Positions 25,896 through 36,998 of a DNA stretch of 64,000 nucleotides are shown piece after piece (the first letter of the stretch is position 1; every line of letters starts with the position of its first letter). The notes under the pieces are model-generated. The model made no database searches. It was not told the origin of the DNA and saw only the letters and a program-made list of their open reading frames with translations. This DNA comes from Vallitalea sp. (lineage in GTDB: Bacteria; Bacillota; Clostridia; Lachnospirales; Vallitaleaceae): assembly GCF_025211055.1 (NCBI RefSeq), contig NZ_JAOARO010000057.1, forward strand, positions 62,001-126,000. The letters run 5' to 3'. The translations under genes and the position numbers were made by a program.

Positions 25896-27041
25896 TTAAT
25901 CAAAGGCATCCATGACTTTATCATACCACTTTTTTTTCTTACCGTCTTTGAATTCTTTTACTTGCTCTCCAAAAGTAGTAGAAAATTCTTTCAGTAATTC
26001 CTTTTGCTTATCATTCAATTTTTTAGGAACATCTACAACTACAGTAACATATTGGTCTCCTCTAATCTTAGCATTTCTTATATGAGGTACACCTTTTCCT
26101 TTTAACCTAAATCTAGTATGTGTTTGAGTTCCTTCTTTTATTTCATATTTTACATTTCCGTCAAGAGTAGGAACTTCAAGTTCTGCACCAAGTGCCGCTT
26201 GAGCAAAAGATATAGGTAATGTAAAGTAAATATCAACACCTTGTCTTTCTAAGAATTCATGAGGTTTTACATATACAGTTACTAGTAAATCTCCTCTTGG
26301 TCCACCATTAGTACCAGGTTCACCCTTTCCACTTAACCTTATGCTTTGACCATTATCAATACCAGCAGGAATATCTACAGCTATTTTCTTTCTCTTTCTA
26401 ATATATCCTGTTCCTCTACAAGATGAACACTTTTCTTTTATTACTTTTCCTGTTCCACTACAATTATTACAAGTCTTAACACTTGTTATGTTACCAAACA
26501 TAGTCTGTTGATTATATCTCACTTGACCTGAACCTTTGCAATGAGGACATGTTTCTGGCGTTGTTCCTTTCTTAGCTCCAGTACCTGAACATTCTTCACA
26601 AGTCTCAGAGATAACCATATCAATTTCTTTTTCTACACCAAATACGGCTTCTTTAAAATTAAGTGTAACAGAAGTTTTTAGACTTGCACCCTTTGTAGGA
26701 GCATTAGCATTTCTTCTACGACCTCCGCCGCCACCAAAGAAATCACCGAATATATCTCCAAATATATCTCCAACATCTGAGAAATCAAAGCCTCCTGCTC
26801 CGCCGCCTCCATTACTAAATGCAGCGTGGCCAAATTGATCATATTTTGATCTTTTTGATGAATCACTTAATACCTCGTAAGCTTCTGTTGCTTCTTTAAA
26901 TTTGTGTTCAGCAGATTCATCACCTGGGTTCATGTCAGGATGATATTGTTTAGCTAATTTTCTATATGCTTTCTTTATATCAGCGTCAGTAGCACTTTTC
27001 CCAACACCTAATACCTCGTAATAATCTCTTTTATCTGCCAT
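25896..27041 (-). CDS. dnaJ: Chaperone DnaJ
   Basis: The product is 381 residues from ATG 27041 (GAGG and GGTGGG upstream; relatives start [12 protein letters not shown]). J domain with HPD in [10 protein letters not shown], a Gly/Phe region with [10 protein letters not shown] and FGGGGGRR, four zinc motifs ([32 protein letters not shown]), and the C-terminal substrate domains. Stimulates the ATPase of DnaK, encoded just upstream. Confidence 0.96.
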   Translation of the reverse strand: MADKRDYYEVLGVGKSATDADIKKAYRKLAKQYHPDMNPGDESAEHKFKEATEAYEVLSDSSKRSKYDQFGHAAFSNGGGGAGGFDFSDVGDIFGDIFGDFFGGGGGRRRNANAPTKGASLKTSVTLNFKEAVFGVEKEIDMVISETCEECSGTGAKKGTTPETCPHCKGSGQVRYNQQTMFGNITSVKTCNNCSGTGKVIKEKCSSCRGTGYIRKRKKIAVDIPAGIDNGQSIRLSGKGEPGTNGGPRGDLLVTVYVKPHEFLERQGVDIYFTLPISFAQAALGAELEVPTLDGNVKYEIKEGTQTHTRFRLKGKGVPHIRNAKIRGDQYVTVVVDVPKKLNDKQKELLKEFSTTFGEQVKEFKDGKKKKWYDKVMDAFD

Positions 27042-27107
27042 TATTCCCACCTACCTCTTTTTATGATTAATTTTAAATTATCTAATTCAACTTATATTTG
27101 ATAGCTC

Positions 27108-27197
27108 AACTTTCCCACCTTTAATTTAATGCAGGTAAATTAAAGGTTATAGGTTTTTAATTAGCTTACCTGCATACAATATTAAAGTGGGAAAGTT
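27108..27197. repeat. Nested inverted repeat upstream of dnaJ
   Basis: The outer arms AACTTTCCCACCTTTAAT (27108-27125) and ATTAAAGTGGGAAAGTT (27181-27197) pair with one extra base. The inner arms ATGCAGGTAA (27129-27138) and TTACCTGCAT (27166-27175) pair perfectly. It lies between dnaK and dnaJ. Confidence 0.7.
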
Positions 27198-27217
27198 AAG
27201 TTAATAGTATTAAATTC

Positions 27218-27270
27218 ACCACAATATATATTGCGTTATTAATTATATCCTAACCATTATATATTGTGGT
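27218..27270. repeat. Hairpin with perfect 13-bp arms
   Basis: ACCACAATATATA (27218-27230) and its exact complement (27258-27270) enclose 27 bases. No T tract follows. Confidence 0.6.
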
Positions 27271-27334
27271 CAAAATATCACATCCAGAATTACAATTATA
27301 AGTTTTTATCTAAAATATATATATTCTTTAAGAA

Positions 27335-27362
27335 AGCCAAAGACCAATGTCTTTGGCTTTTT
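27335..27362. terminator. Terminator at the end of dnaK
   Basis: AGCCAAAGAC and GTCTTTGGCT form a 10-bp stem with loop CAAT. The plus side ends in T6 and the minus side in TTTCTTAAAG, so it may act both ways. Confidence 0.7.
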
Positions 27363-27376
27363 TACAATTTTATATT

Positions 27377-29254
27377 TTACACTTCTTTGAAGTCTGCGTC
27401 AACTACATCATCATCATTATTTGGTTGTTCTTGATTTGGTTCAGCTCCTGGGGCACCTTGTGGCCCTGCTCCTGGGGCTGCACCGGCAGCTCCAGCTTGT
27501 TGATATAATTTAGTTGAAAGCTCTGTAAAAACAGTCATTAACGCTTCTTTTGCTACTTTGATTTCTTCTACATTAGTATCTGTCATATTATCAATAGTTG
27601 ATTTACCAAGTACTTCTTTTAACTTAGTAACTTCAGCTTCTACTTTTTCTTTTTCAGCAGCGTCAACTTTATCGCCTAATTCATTTAATGTCTTTTCAGT
27701 TTGGAATACAAGTGAATCAGCTTCATTTCTTACATCAATAGCTTCTTTTCTCTTCTTATCTTCTTCTTCGAAGTTTTGAGCTTCATCAACTGCTTTGTTG
27801 ATTTCATCATCAGATAAGTTTGTACTAGCTGTAATTGTAATATGTTGCGTTTTGCCTGTTCCAAGATCTTTAGCCGTAACATTAACAATACCGTTAGCAT
27901 CTATATCAAAAGTAACTTCGATTTGAGGAATTCCTCTTGGTGCTGGTGGAATTCCATCTAATTGGAATCTTCCAAGTGTTTTGTTATCCTTAGCAAATTC
28001 TCTTTCACCTTGAACTACATGAATATCAACAGCTGGTTGATTATCTGCAGCAGTTGAGAATACTTGGCTCTTCTTAGTAGGAATTGTAGTGTTTCTTTCG
28101 ATTAACTTAGTAGCTACACCACCTAAAGTTTCAATACCCAGTGATAATGGTGTTACGTCTAGAAGTAATATGTCTCCAGCTCCAGCTTCACCTGATAATT
28201 TACCACCTTGAATGGATGCTCCTATAGCAACACATTCATCTGGGTTAATACCTTTGAATGGCTCTTTACCTGTTAATTTGTTTACTGCATCTTGTACAGC
28301 TGGGATACGTGTAGATCCACCAACTAATAATACTTTATCAAGTTCATTTGCTGATAATCCTGAATCTCTTAAAGCATTGTTTACAGGACCCATTGTCTGC
28401 TTAACAAGATCAGATGTTAATTCATCAAATTTAGCTCTAGTAAGTGTAATATCTAAATGTTTTGGTCCTTCTTGTGTAGCAGTAATGAATGGTAAGTTAA
28501 TATTAGTTGTTGTTGCTGATGATAATTCTTTTTTAGCTTTCTCTGCTGCTTCTTTTAATCTTTGAACAGCCATCTTATCATTAATTAAATCTATACCATC
28601 TGAAGTTTTGAATTCTTTTATAAGGTAGTTCATAACACGGTCATCAAAGTCGTCTCCACCAAGTTTGTTATTACCACTTGTAGCTAATACTTCAATTACA
28701 CCGTCTCCGATTTCAATAATAGATACATCAAATGTTCCACCACCTAGGTCATAAACCATAATTTTTTGTTCATTTTCATTATCAAGACCATATGCTAAAG
28801 CTGCAGCTGTAGGCTCGTTGATAATTCTCTTAACTTCAAGACCAGCTATCTTTCCTGAATCCTTTGTTGCTTGTCTTTGGCTATCAGTAAAGTATGCAGG
28901 AACTGTAATAACAGCCTCTGTAACTTTTTCACCTAAATAGCTTTCTGCATCGGATTTTAATTTTTGAAGAATCATAGCTGAAACTTCTTGTGGAGAATAC
29001 TTTTTATCATCAATAGTTACTCTAAAATCAGTACCCATATGTCTCTTAATTGAAGCTACTGTTTTATCTGGATTAGTAATCGCCTGTCTCTTAGCAGGTT
29101 CTCCTACTAATCTTTCTCCATTTTTTGTAAAAGCAACAACTGATGGTGTTGTTCTAATACCTTCTGCGTTAGCAATTACTACTGGTTTTCCACCTTCCAT
29201 AACTGCAACACATGAGTTAGTTGTACCTAAATCAATACCAATTATTTTACCCAT
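27377..29254 (-). CDS. dnaK: Chaperone DnaK (Hsp70)
   Basis: It has 625 residues: nucleotide-binding domain ([18 protein letters not shown] at the start, [31 protein letters not shown]), linker, beta-sandwich substrate domain and helical lid, ending in a Gly/Ala/Pro tail and [15 protein letters not shown]-dependent folding together with GrpE and DnaJ. AGGAGG precedes ATG 29254. Part of the hrcA operon. Confidence 0.97.
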   Translation of the reverse strand: MGKIIGIDLGTTNSCVAVMEGGKPVVIANAEGIRTTPSVVAFTKNGERLVGEPAKRQAITNPDKTVASIKRHMGTDFRVTIDDKKYSPQEVSAMILQKLKSDAESYLGEKVTEAVITVPAYFTDSQRQATKDSGKIAGLEVKRIINEPTAAALAYGLDNENEQKIMVYDLGGGTFDVSIIEIGDGVIEVLATSGNNKLGGDDFDDRVMNYLIKEFKTSDGIDLINDKMAVQRLKEAAEKAKKELSSATTTNINLPFITATQEGPKHLDITLTRAKFDELTSDLVKQTMGPVNNALRDSGLSANELDKVLLVGGSTRIPAVQDAVNKLTGKEPFKGINPDECVAIGASIQGGKLSGEAGAGDILLLDVTPLSLGIETLGGVATKLIERNTTIPTKKSQVFSTAADNQPAVDIHVVQGEREFAKDNKTLGRFQLDGIPPAPRGIPQIEVTFDIDANGIVNVTAKDLGTGKTQHITITASTNLSDDEINKAVDEAQNFEEEDKKRKEAIDVRNEADSLVFQTEKTLNELGDKVDAAEKEKVEAEVTKLKEVLGKSTIDNMTDTNVEEIKVAKEALMTVFTELSTKLYQQAGAAGAAPGAGPQGAPGAEPNQEQPNNDDDVVDADFKEV

Positions 29255-29410
29255 TTAATTTCCTCCTTCATATCAATATACTCGTCAATATTTATTATAT
29301 TTTAATTTTATTCGACGAAGATTATTTTTTAAGTAATTAATAATATATATATAAGATGCACAATATTATAATCATACATTCTATATTTCTTAAAATTTTA
29401 TCTTGATAAA

Positions 29411-30001
29411 CTAATTTACTACTTTTACCATGCTATGTCTTAAAACTGAATCATTGTACATATATCCTTTTTGGAATACTTCTGCAACTATATTTTCACC
29501 TAATGACTCGTCATCAGCATGTGTAACTGCATGATGGAAGTTAGGATCAAATTCATTACCTTCAGCTTCTATTTCTTCTACTCCAAGTTCGTTAAGAGTA
29601 CTCATTAACTGTTTTAATATCATCTCAACACCTTGTGTAAAAGGTAATTCTTTTTGTTCTTCTGAAATACTGTCTAGAGCACGTTCAAAATTATCTACAA
29701 TAGGTAATAATTTTTCTAATGTTTCTTTTGCTCCATTTTCATACATCATAGATTTTTCTTTTATGGTTCTTTTTCTAAAGTTATCAAATTCTGCCATAGT
29801 TCTTTGTAATTTATCTACGTATTCGTTAACTTCCTTTTCTTTTTGTTTCAGTTTTTTATTCATATCATTTTCTCCAGTAGAATCTTCTTCTAAGTTTACA
29901 TCTTCCACTTCTTCTAAATTTTCTTCTAAATCTTTTTCTTCAACTTCTTGTGCATTAATTATTTCATCTTTTATTTCTTCTGAAAATTTTTCTTCAGCCA
30001 C
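29411..30001 (-). CDS. grpE: Nucleotide exchange factor GrpE
   Basis: It has 196 residues with an acidic, low-complexity N-terminus (EEVEDVNLEEDSTGEND), a long coiled coil (about 55-110; TMAEFDNFRKRTIKEK) and a beta-domain (FDPNFHHAVTHADDESLGEN). It dissociates ADP from DnaK. GTG 30001 with GAAGGTGG upstream, 15 bp after hrcA. Confidence 0.95.
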   Translation of the reverse strand: MAEEKFSEEIKDEIINAQEVEEKDLEENLEEVEDVNLEEDSTGENDMNKKLKQKEKEVNEYVDKLQRTMAEFDNFRKRTIKEKSMMYENGAKETLEKLLPIVDNFERALDSISEEQKELPFTQGVEMILKQLMSTLNELGVEEIEAEGNEFDPNFHHAVTHADDESLGENIVAEVFQKGYMYNDSVLRHSMVKVVN

Positions 30002-30016
30002 TATATAACCACCTTC

Positions 30017-31051
30017 CTATTTTAACTTATTAATAATTTCTTCCATCTTTGACATTAAACATGAAAGAGACCCTATTGTATTTTCATAATCCATCCGTTT
30101 AGGACCAATGATACCAATGAATCCAATATTCTCTTCACCAAGTTTGTAAGTTGTAGTAATCAAACTACAATCTTTCATTTCATCAATAACATTTTCGTCA
30201 CCAATAGTAACTTTTATATTCACACCATTTTCTTCTAATACAGTATAGACCATGTCTTTTAGAGCTTGTTTTTCTTCAAGTCTATGCATTAGATTGGTTG
30301 CTTTTGATATATCATTGAATTCTGGGAATCTTAATATATTAGTTGCACCAGATGTATATATCTCTGTATCATCAACAGATTTTATAGTATCAAAAATAGC
30401 ATCTAATACTTTATTAACTATGTCAGCATTACTTCCCGCAAAATCTTTTAGTTGTTGAATAAGTGGTAAATTAATCTGTTCAAGAGTAAGACCATATAAC
30501 TGCTCATTAAGAACAAAAGTCAATCTATTCAACATTGTTTGATGTACTGGTTCATTAATATTAATCATGTAATTCTTAATAATATTTCCATCTGTAACTA
30601 TAACAGCTAAGATTTTCTTTTTCTGTACACCTATTAATTGTATATTTTTTATTTTGGCTTTATTTATCTGTGGCGATGAAACAATCGTAGCATAATTAGT
30701 TTCATTTGCCAGCATTTTAGCAATATTTTTCAACAAAGATTCTATCCTATCTACACGTTGAAACAGTTGTTCTATATATAAACCATTGTTTATCTCATCA
30801 TGATGAAGATTCATAAGCTTATCAACGTATAGCCTATACCCCTTGTCAGATGGAATCCTACCTGCAGACGTATGAGGTTGCAATATAAGACCTAATTCTT
30901 CTAGATCAGACATTTCGTTTCTTATAGTAGCAGGACTTATACCTAAGTCATAATTCTTTGAAATTGTTCTTGAACCTACTGGTTCAGCTGTTTCTAGGTA
31001 ATTTAAAATTATTGCTCTAAGAATTTTAATCTTTCTATCATTCAGTTCCAT
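30017..31051 (-). CDS. hrcA: Heat-inducible transcription repressor HrcA
   Basis: It has 344 residues. The N-terminal winged helix (ISKNYDLGISPATIRNEMSD, LGLILQPHTSAGRIPSDKGY) binds CIRCE; GAF-like domain with dimerisation follows. It represses its own operon hrcA-grpE-dnaK-dnaJ and is activated by GroEL. CIRCE lies 30 bp upstream of ATG 31051. SD AAAGGTGG. Confidence 0.96.
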   Translation of the reverse strand: MELNDRKIKILRAIILNYLETAEPVGSRTISKNYDLGISPATIRNEMSDLEELGLILQPHTSAGRIPSDKGYRLYVDKLMNLHHDEINNGLYIEQLFQRVDRIESLLKNIAKMLANETNYATIVSSPQINKAKIKNIQLIGVQKKKILAVIVTDGNIIKNYMININEPVHQTMLNRLTFVLNEQLYGLTLEQINLPLIQQLKDFAGSNADIVNKVLDAIFDTIKSVDDTEIYTSGATNILRFPEFNDISKATNLMHRLEEKQALKDMVYTVLEENGVNIKVTIGDENVIDEMKDCSLITTTYKLGEENIGFIGIIGPKRMDYENTIGSLSCLMSKMEEIINKLK

Positions 31052-31080
31052 ATCGCACCACCTTTGTCAGCCATTTTTTG

Positions 31081-31107
31081 TTAGCACTCTACTTCAATGA
31101 GTGCTAA
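31081..31107 (-). promoter_or_regulatory. CIRCE operator
   Basis: TTAGCACTC, nine bases, GAGTGCTAA: an exact match to the HrcA operator consensus, between the promoter and the hrcA start. Confidence 0.97.
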
Positions 31108-31118
31108 TGCTTGAAATA

Positions 31119-31147
31119 AAAATATCACTTGCAGATAGATTTGTCAA
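31119..31147 (-). promoter_or_regulatory. Promoter of the hrcA operon
   Basis: On the minus strand TTGACA (31142-31147) and TATTTT (31119-31124) are 17 bp apart. The CIRCE lies immediately downstream, where HrcA would block transcription. Confidence 0.8.
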
Positions 31148-31235
31148 GTAATTTTACAAAATTTAATTATTTTTTTTATACTTAATACATTTGTAACGTA
31201 CTATTCCAGCTGTATTTATACCTATTATAGTCGTA

Positions 31236-32375
31236 TTATTCAAATAAAAACATGGATAATGCAAAATTACTAACGTCAATTCCCTTTTTAGTTAATCTTA
31301 AACTTGACCCATCTTCCATAATAAGTCCTTTCGCTATAAGCTCCTGTATAGCATCTTGATAATAATATTCTATTTCATGTCCCCACCTATTATAAAAATC
31401 AATCTTGTCTATACCTTCTAATAATCTCAGTCCTAAAAACATATATTCTTCAATAGAAGTCTTTTTACTGATTTTCTCAGTACATTCCTTAAGCTTACTA
31501 ATATCTCCATTAATATCTATATAATTGGATAGACTATTGATATTCTTATATCTAAAGCCCTCAAAATATGAGGAAGCCCCTAACCCCATACCTATATATG
31601 CTTCTTCTTTCCAATATACCTTGTTATGATAGCATTCTCTGTCATCCAGTGCATAATTAGATATCTCATAGTGTTTATAACCATTATTCTGTAAGGTATC
31701 ATGAATTAACCAATACATATCACGTTCTATATCTTCCGCTGGTAAAACAATCTTGTTATCATCATATAACTTATAAAAATTAGTTCCCTCTTCAATTATC
31801 AAGGAATAATAAGATATATGCTCTGGTCTAAGGCTGATTATCTTTTTCAAATCATTCTCTATATCACTTATAGTTTGATTTGGTAGAGCAAACATCAAAT
31901 CTATATTTATATTATCAAAACCACAGTTTCTAATCATATTATAATTTATTAGAAATTCATCCCAAGTATGGATTCGTCCTAATTTCTTTAATAATCCATT
32001 GTTACATGATTGTAATCCCATACTTATACGATTAACAGCTGATGCAAGAAGTACTTTTATTTTCTCCTCATCTAGCGTTCCTGGATTAGCTTCGATTGTT
32101 ATCTCGGCATCTCTATCAATATTATAATATGATTTTAGTGAATCAAAGATTTTTTCTATATCAGAACATGACAGAATAGACGGTGTACCACCGCCTATAA
32201 ATATGCTTTTCACATTATATTCTTTTGTAAGTTCACTATAACTTTTTATCTCATTGATTAAAGCATTTACATATTCCTTCATGACACTATTTTTATTATC
32301 AAAAGATAAAAAATCACAATAATTACATTTGCTTTTACAAAAAGGAATATGAATATATAAACTGATATTTTTCAT
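31236..32375 (-). CDS. hemW: Heme chaperone HemW (radical SAM, HemN-like)
   Basis: About 379 residues from ATG 32375 (AGGTG upstream; GTG 32384 overlaps the end of lepA). Radical SAM cluster in YIHIPFCKSKCNYCDF, glycine-rich GGGTPSIL, and a C-terminal HemW domain. The gene was often called hemN, but the family lacks coproporphyrinogen oxidase activity and inserts heme. The position after lepA and before hrcA is typical. Confidence 0.92.
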   Translation of the reverse strand: MKNISLYIHIPFCKSKCNYCDFLSFDNKNSVMKEYVNALINEIKSYSELTKEYNVKSIFIGGGTPSILSCSDIEKIFDSLKSYYNIDRDAEITIEANPGTLDEEKIKVLLASAVNRISMGLQSCNNGLLKKLGRIHTWDEFLINYNMIRNCGFDNINIDLMFALPNQTISDIENDLKKIISLRPEHISYYSLIIEEGTNFYKLYDDNKIVLPAEDIERDMYWLIHDTLQNNGYKHYEISNYALDDRECYHNKVYWKEEAYIGMGLGASSYFEGFRYKNINSLSNYIDINGDISKLKECTEKISKKTSIEEYMFLGLRLLEGIDKIDFYNRWGHEIEYYYQDAIQELIAKGLIMEDGSSLRLTKKGIDVSNFALSMFLFE

Positions 32376-32384
32376 CTCTAACAC

Positions 32385-34196
32385 CTAATCATCTAGCTTA
32401 AGAACACTCATAAAAGCTTGTTGAGGTACTTCTACATTACCTACTTGACGCATTCTCTTCTTACCTTTTTTCTGTTTTTCAAGAAGTTTTCTTTTTCTTG
32501 ATATATCTCCACCATAACACTTAGCAAGTACATCTTTTCTCATGGCTTTAATAGTTTCTCTAGCAATTATTTTATTACCAACTGCTGCTTGTATTGGTAT
32601 TTCAAATAGGTGTCTAGGTATTTCTGTCTTCAATTTCTCTGCTATCTTTCTTCCTCTATCATATGCCTTATCAACATGAACGATAAAGGATAATGCATCT
32701 ACAACTTCTTTGTTAATTAGTATATCAAGTTTTACTAATTCAGATTCTTTGTATCCAACTAATTCATAATCAAAGGATGCATAACCTCTTGTCCTAGATT
32801 TTAGAGCATCAAAGAAATCATATATTATTTCATTAAGTGGAAGTTCATAAGTCAGCATAGCTCTTGTCTCTTCAATGTAATTCATGCCGAAATATTCTCC
32901 ACGTCTTTCTTGACAAAGTTCCATTACCGTTCCAATATAATCTGTTGGAACCATAATCTCAGCTTTCACTATTGGTTCTTCCATAGTTCTTATCTCTGAG
33001 ACATCAGGTAAATCCGTTGGGTTTGCAAGATCAATAACTTCACCGTTAGTTTTATATACTTTATATATAACACTTGGTGCAGTTGTAACCAAATCAAGAT
33101 TATATTCTCTTTCCAATCGCTCTTGTATTATTTCTAGATGCAACAATCCCAAGAAACCACATCTGAATCCGAAACCAAGAGCTATTGATGTTTCTGGTTC
33201 AAAGTTAAGTGCTGCATCATTTAGTTTTAATTTATCAAGTGCATCACGTAAATCTTGATACTTAGACCCATCTGCTGGATACAACCCACAGAAAACCATT
33301 GGGTTAACATTCTTATACCCTGGTAACGGCTCATCTATTGGGTTATTAGCATCTGTAATGGTATCACCTACATTAGTATCCCCAACATTCTTGATACTAG
33401 CTGTAATGTATCCTACCGTACCTGCCTGTAATGAATCAGCCGGTATGAATTGTCCAGCTCCAAAATACCCTACTTCCACTACTTCAAATTCTTTTTCCGT
33501 AGCCATCATACGTATTTTCATGCCCTTTTTAACAGTTCCCTCTTTTACCCTACAAAATACTATAACACCTCTATAAGGGTCATATAGAGAGTCAAATATA
33601 AGCGCTTTCAAAGGTGCATTTACATCTCCTACTGGTGCTTTAATATCTGATACTATTTTTTCAAGTACATCTTCTATATTAATGCCTTCTTTTGCAGATA
33701 TCAGCGGTGCATCTTCTGCATCTAATCCAATAACATCCTCTACCTCTGCTTTTACCCTATCAGGTTCCGCACTTGGTAAATCAATCTTATTTATTACTGT
33801 AACTATCTCTAGGTCATGTTCAAGCGCTAGATACACATTAGCTAATGTCTGAGCTTCAATTCCTTGTGCCGCATCTACTACAAGAACAGCTCCTTCACAT
33901 GCAGCTAAACTTCTAGATACTTCATAGTTAAAATCTACATGTCCAGGTGTATCAATAAGGTTAAATATATATTCTTCACCATCTTCGGCTTTATATACTA
34001 GTCTAACTGCCTGCGCTTTTATTGTTATACCTCTCTCACGTTCTAGATCCATATTATCTAAAACTTGAGCCTGCATTTCTCTAGCAGTCAATAATCCTGT
34101 TAACTGAATGATCCTATCTGCTAATGTTGACTTACCATGATCGATATGTGCAATTATACAAAAATTTCTTATATTATCCTGTTTAAATTCTGCCAC
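32385..34196 (-). CDS. lepA: Elongation factor 4
   Basis: A 603-residue translational GTPase. G1 [10 protein letters not shown]2 with RGITIKAQ, G3 [16 protein letters not shown]4 [11 protein letters not shown]; the special C-terminal domain follows ([20 protein letters not shown]). Back-translocates or rescues ribosomes. GTG 34196 with AAGGAGGATG upstream. Confidence 0.96.
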   Translation of the reverse strand: MAEFKQDNIRNFCIIAHIDHGKSTLADRIIQLTGLLTAREMQAQVLDNMDLERERGITIKAQAVRLVYKAEDGEEYIFNLIDTPGHVDFNYEVSRSLAACEGAVLVVDAAQGIEAQTLANVYLALEHDLEIVTVINKIDLPSAEPDRVKAEVEDVIGLDAEDAPLISAKEGINIEDVLEKIVSDIKAPVGDVNAPLKALIFDSLYDPYRGVIVFCRVKEGTVKKGMKIRMMATEKEFEVVEVGYFGAGQFIPADSLQAGTVGYITASIKNVGDTNVGDTITDANNPIDEPLPGYKNVNPMVFCGLYPADGSKYQDLRDALDKLKLNDAALNFEPETSIALGFGFRCGFLGLLHLEIIQERLEREYNLDLVTTAPSVIYKVYKTNGEVIDLANPTDLPDVSEIRTMEEPIVKAEIMVPTDYIGTVMELCQERRGEYFGMNYIEETRAMLTYELPLNEIIYDFFDALKSRTRGYASFDYELVGYKESELVKLDILINKEVVDALSFIVHVDKAYDRGRKIAEKLKTEIPRHLFEIPIQAAVGNKIIARETIKAMRKDVLAKCYGGDISRKRKLLEKQKKGKKRMRQVGNVEVPQQAFMSVLKLDD

Positions 34197-34307
34197 AGAC
34201 CAACATCCTCCTTAGCCCATTTTCTGTTGGTTATTATAGCATATATATATATAATTTAGCAACAAAATATATTTTTTAAATAATTATCTCAACTTTTACA
34301 CCCTTTA

Positions 34308-35522
34308 TTATTTAATAACCTCATATAAAATTTTCGCTAGAGGCTCCATAGCATTCATTGCTTCGCTGACAGTATTTGTCTGGGCGCCAACTTCAACTAA
34401 CAGAGATTTTGGCTTTAGGTGCAGATTATATCTATACCCTCTAAGATATATTTTTCTAGTGAAATTAGGATATAACTCATTAGCTTTCAACTGCATCTGA
34501 AAGCTGAATGCCATATTATCAACAACATATTTGTTAGGCATTACAGGATATAATGCTAAACCATTAAAAAACATAATCTTAGCTGTTTGCTTATCATTAA
34601 TATTATTCACTAACCTTACATTACCTCTAACTCCATCCCTATGAATATCCATCATAACTTCTATGGAAGGATTCTTCTTAATCAAATCTTTCAATGGCGC
34701 TTCTATTCTTTGATAAGCCTCATCTCTATCAATCTTACCATTGATGATATCATACTCTTTCCTATGATGAAGAACCTTAATATTATATTTCTCTTCAAGT
34801 ATACGAGCTAATTCATCTCCTACCCCTACTACAGTATCTTCTTTCTTCCCTTTCACACTATCTACAAAACTTTCTTGTGAATGTGTATGATATATCAACA
34901 CTTTTGGCCCATCTCCACTCTTATCTATTGACATATCCTTACTTAAGAATTTATCAATAGGAAACTTATCTTGTGTGGGATTGATACTAGGATCAAAAGT
35001 GTACAAATTAGATTTCAAAAACGAAAAATTATTAAGCTGTTCCATAGTATAATTAGTTATATTAACCACTGGAATCTGCTGTTCTAACGTATGAGATGAG
35101 AAGAAACTTTCATCATGCTCATAATGTTCCAAATCATTTTCAAAGGATTTATCCGTCTGATTAATCTTAGGATAATTTTCTGAAGCAGTACAATAAGAAT
35201 AATCATTCTCGTTCATTACAAATGAAATAAGAGGTATATTATAACCATACAATGTCTCAATCTTATTATAATTACTTATATCTAGCCTAGTCTTATTATT
35301 GCTCTCTAAATAATACTCTACTGAAGGATTAACCGAATGCATTATATTAGTAAAAAAAGATGAATCAATATCTGAAAAAACAAGATTCTTAAAACTTATT
35401 ATCTCATTAGTAAAATATAATCCAAATAATTTTATTATAATTACAATAGACAACACTATCAAAACTGCCATATAAACAAGTGAAGCTTTCCTATTCTTCT
35501 TAAGTAAATACGCTTTATTCAT
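34308..35522 (-). CDS. spoIIP: Stage II sporulation protein P (engulfment hydrolase)
   Basis: It has 404 residues: membrane helix at about 15-36, a variable outer region and a C-terminal SpoIIP amidase/endopeptidase domain (VLIYHTHSQESFV with zinc-binding His, MDIHRDGVRGN, LVEVGAQTNTVSEAM). Acts with SpoIID and SpoIIM in septal peptidoglycan thinning during engulfment. Expected to depend on sigma-E, but I did not locate a convincing promoter. Separated from gpr by about 350 bp that holds the palindrome at 35720-35791. Confidence 0.92.
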   Translation of the reverse strand: MNKAYLLKKNRKASLVYMAVLIVLSIVIIIKLFGLYFTNEIISFKNLVFSDIDSSFFTNIMHSVNPSVEYYLESNNKTRLDISNYNKIETLYGYNIPLISFVMNENDYSYCTASENYPKINQTDKSFENDLEHYEHDESFFSSHTLEQQIPVVNITNYTMEQLNNFSFLKSNLYTFDPSINPTQDKFPIDKFLSKDMSIDKSGDGPKVLIYHTHSQESFVDSVKGKKEDTVVGVGDELARILEEKYNIKVLHHRKEYDIINGKIDRDEAYQRIEAPLKDLIKKNPSIEVMMDIHRDGVRGNVRLVNNINDKQTAKIMFFNGLALYPVMPNKYVVDNMAFSFQMQLKANELYPNFTRKIYLRGYRYNLHLKPKSLLVEVGAQTNTVSEAMNAMEPLAKILYEVIK

Positions 35523-35870
35523 CTAATCACCCTTATCCTCACAGTAGACAATAAATAATTGCCCTACTCATATTCAACATGTCCTCATTAAATTAACATC
35601 TTATAAAAATATATTTTTGGACAAGGAGATTTATTACAAAAACTAATATGAATCATTTTAAAAAAATATATTACCCTCTTATGATATATTTATCTACTCA
35701 CTAAAATTTCAAATAAAGAAGTGTAAAGTGTTACAATCACGCAGACCGACCGCTTCTCAGGGTAAGGCAAGTGATTGTAACACTTTACACTGACTCATAT
35801 GCACACATTTATTAATTCTATAAACTTTTTTGCACAAAGTTCTTCTTTATAACCGAATATATAAATTACC
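35523..35870. other. Gap between gpr and spoIIP
   Basis: About 350 bp without a gene. It carries the perfect 21-bp inverted repeat at 35720-35791; the rest is AT-rich and unremarkable. Confidence 0.5.
35720..35791. repeat. Inverted repeat with perfect 21-bp arms
   Basis: The arms AGTGTAAAGTGTTACAATCA (35720 on, plus C 35740) and their exact complement at 35771-35791 enclose a 30-base, more GC-rich loop. It lies between gpr and spoIIP. Not a standard terminator as no T tract follows. Confidence 0.8.
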
Positions 35871-36893
35871 CTACGATAAAAACTTAGTAATCTCATCAAA
35901 CTCAAGATTAGGCTGCAACATTATATTCAACGAAGAAGCTATTATATTACTCAATCTTTTAATAACCGCATCAATCTCTTTTGGAGTAACAAACAAATTA
36001 CCGATATAAGGATAAAGAACCTCTTTTATCAACTGATACTTTTCTTGTTCACCTAAACTATTAATCATATCTACTATCTCAGTATTTTCCTTTGCCTGCT
36101 TTTTCATCTCTATCAACAATTCTTCCATTGTATCATTAACTATAGTAGCCGCATCAACTACCGTAGGAACACCAATAGCTATTACTGGAACTCCTAAGGA
36201 CTCCTCTGTAAGTCCCTGACGTCTATTACCCACACCAGAACCTGGATGAACTCCCGTATCCGCAATCTGAATAGTAGAATTAACCCTAGTAGTTCGTCTG
36301 GAAGCCAAAGCATCAATAGCTATAACTAAACTAGGCTTTATCTTATCAACAATTCCTTGAATTATCTCAAAAGTCTCCATACCTGTTTGCCCCATAACAC
36401 CAGGTATAATTGCACTAACCTTATTAAATCCATCTTCACCCTCAGGTTCACCAAACTCTTGAAAAAGATGCCTTGTAACCAAAACATTAGAAACTGCTCT
36501 AGGTCCTAGCGAGTCCGGTGTCACATCCCTATTCCCAAGCCCTACCACTAGAACTGTCATATCTTTATCAATTTTAACTAACTCACCTAATTGTTTTGCT
36601 AACTCTCTCACTATTTCCTCATGAGCTTCTGGCACATTCTGCTTTATCAAATCACATTCCATAGTCACATAACTACCTATAGGTTTATTAAGCGCTTTTG
36701 AACCATGTTCATCAATAATATTTACTTTTGTTATAGATAACTCAATATCTTTTATGTTATCTACTATTACTTCAACCCCTTTTATCTCAATATCTTCTTC
36801 CCCAACCATTTCTCTAGCTTCAATCGCTAAGTCAGTTCTAACGTTATATTTCTGTTCCACTTGTTCTAATTTTTCTTGATTATTGTTATCCAT
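35871..36893 (-). CDS. gpr: Spore germination protease GPR
   Basis: About 340 residues from ATG 36893 (MDNNNQEK; AAGGGA 10 bases upstream). A25 family: NVRTDLAIEAREMVGE marks the autoprocessing region (zymogen cleavage typical after a few N-terminal residues), VLVVGLGNRDVTPDSLGPRA, IAIDALASRRTTRVNSTIQI and GSGVGNRRQGL. Degrades small acid-soluble spore proteins after germination; made in the forespore. Divergent from rpsT as in many Firmicutes. Confidence 0.94.
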   Translation of the reverse strand: MDNNNQEKLEQVEQKYNVRTDLAIEAREMVGEEDIEIKGVEVIVDNIKDIELSITKVNIIDEHGSKALNKPIGSYVTMECDLIKQNVPEAHEEIVRELAKQLGELVKIDKDMTVLVVGLGNRDVTPDSLGPRAVSNVLVTRHLFQEFGEPEGEDGFNKVSAIIPGVMGQTGMETFEIIQGIVDKIKPSLVIAIDALASRRTTRVNSTIQIADTGVHPGSGVGNRRQGLTEESLGVPVIAIGVPTVVDAATIVNDTMEELLIEMKKQAKENTEIVDMINSLGEQEKYQLIKEVLYPYIGNLFVTPKEIDAVIKRLSNIIASSLNIMLQPNLEFDEITKFLS

Positions 36894-36969
36894 CCAAATT
36901 AATTCCCTTCTAAAAAATAATTGCATCCTGTTTAGGAAATATTTTTTCCAATTATTTTATTTATATTCA

Positions 36970-36998
36970 TTGACTTATTATGCATTATATATTAAAAT
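36970..36998 (+). promoter_or_regulatory. Promoter of rpsT
   Basis: TTGACT (36970-36975), 17 bp, TAAAAT (36993-36998). The transcript leader (about 135 bases) contains two small hairpins: AAGTC/GACTT and AGACCA/TGGTCT. Confidence 0.6.

Larger units (their letters stand above)
27042..27376. other. Non-coding gap between dnaK and dnaJ with three hairpins
   Basis: About 335 bp with no gene. It holds a nested inverted repeat (27108-27197), a second hairpin (27218-27270) and the dnaK terminator (27335-27362), so dnaJ expression may be partly uncoupled from dnaK. Confidence 0.6.

Noticed and set aside
27558-28565. Plus-strand Ser-rich ORFs opposite dnaK
   Set aside because: Antisense shadows produced by codon bias of dnaK.
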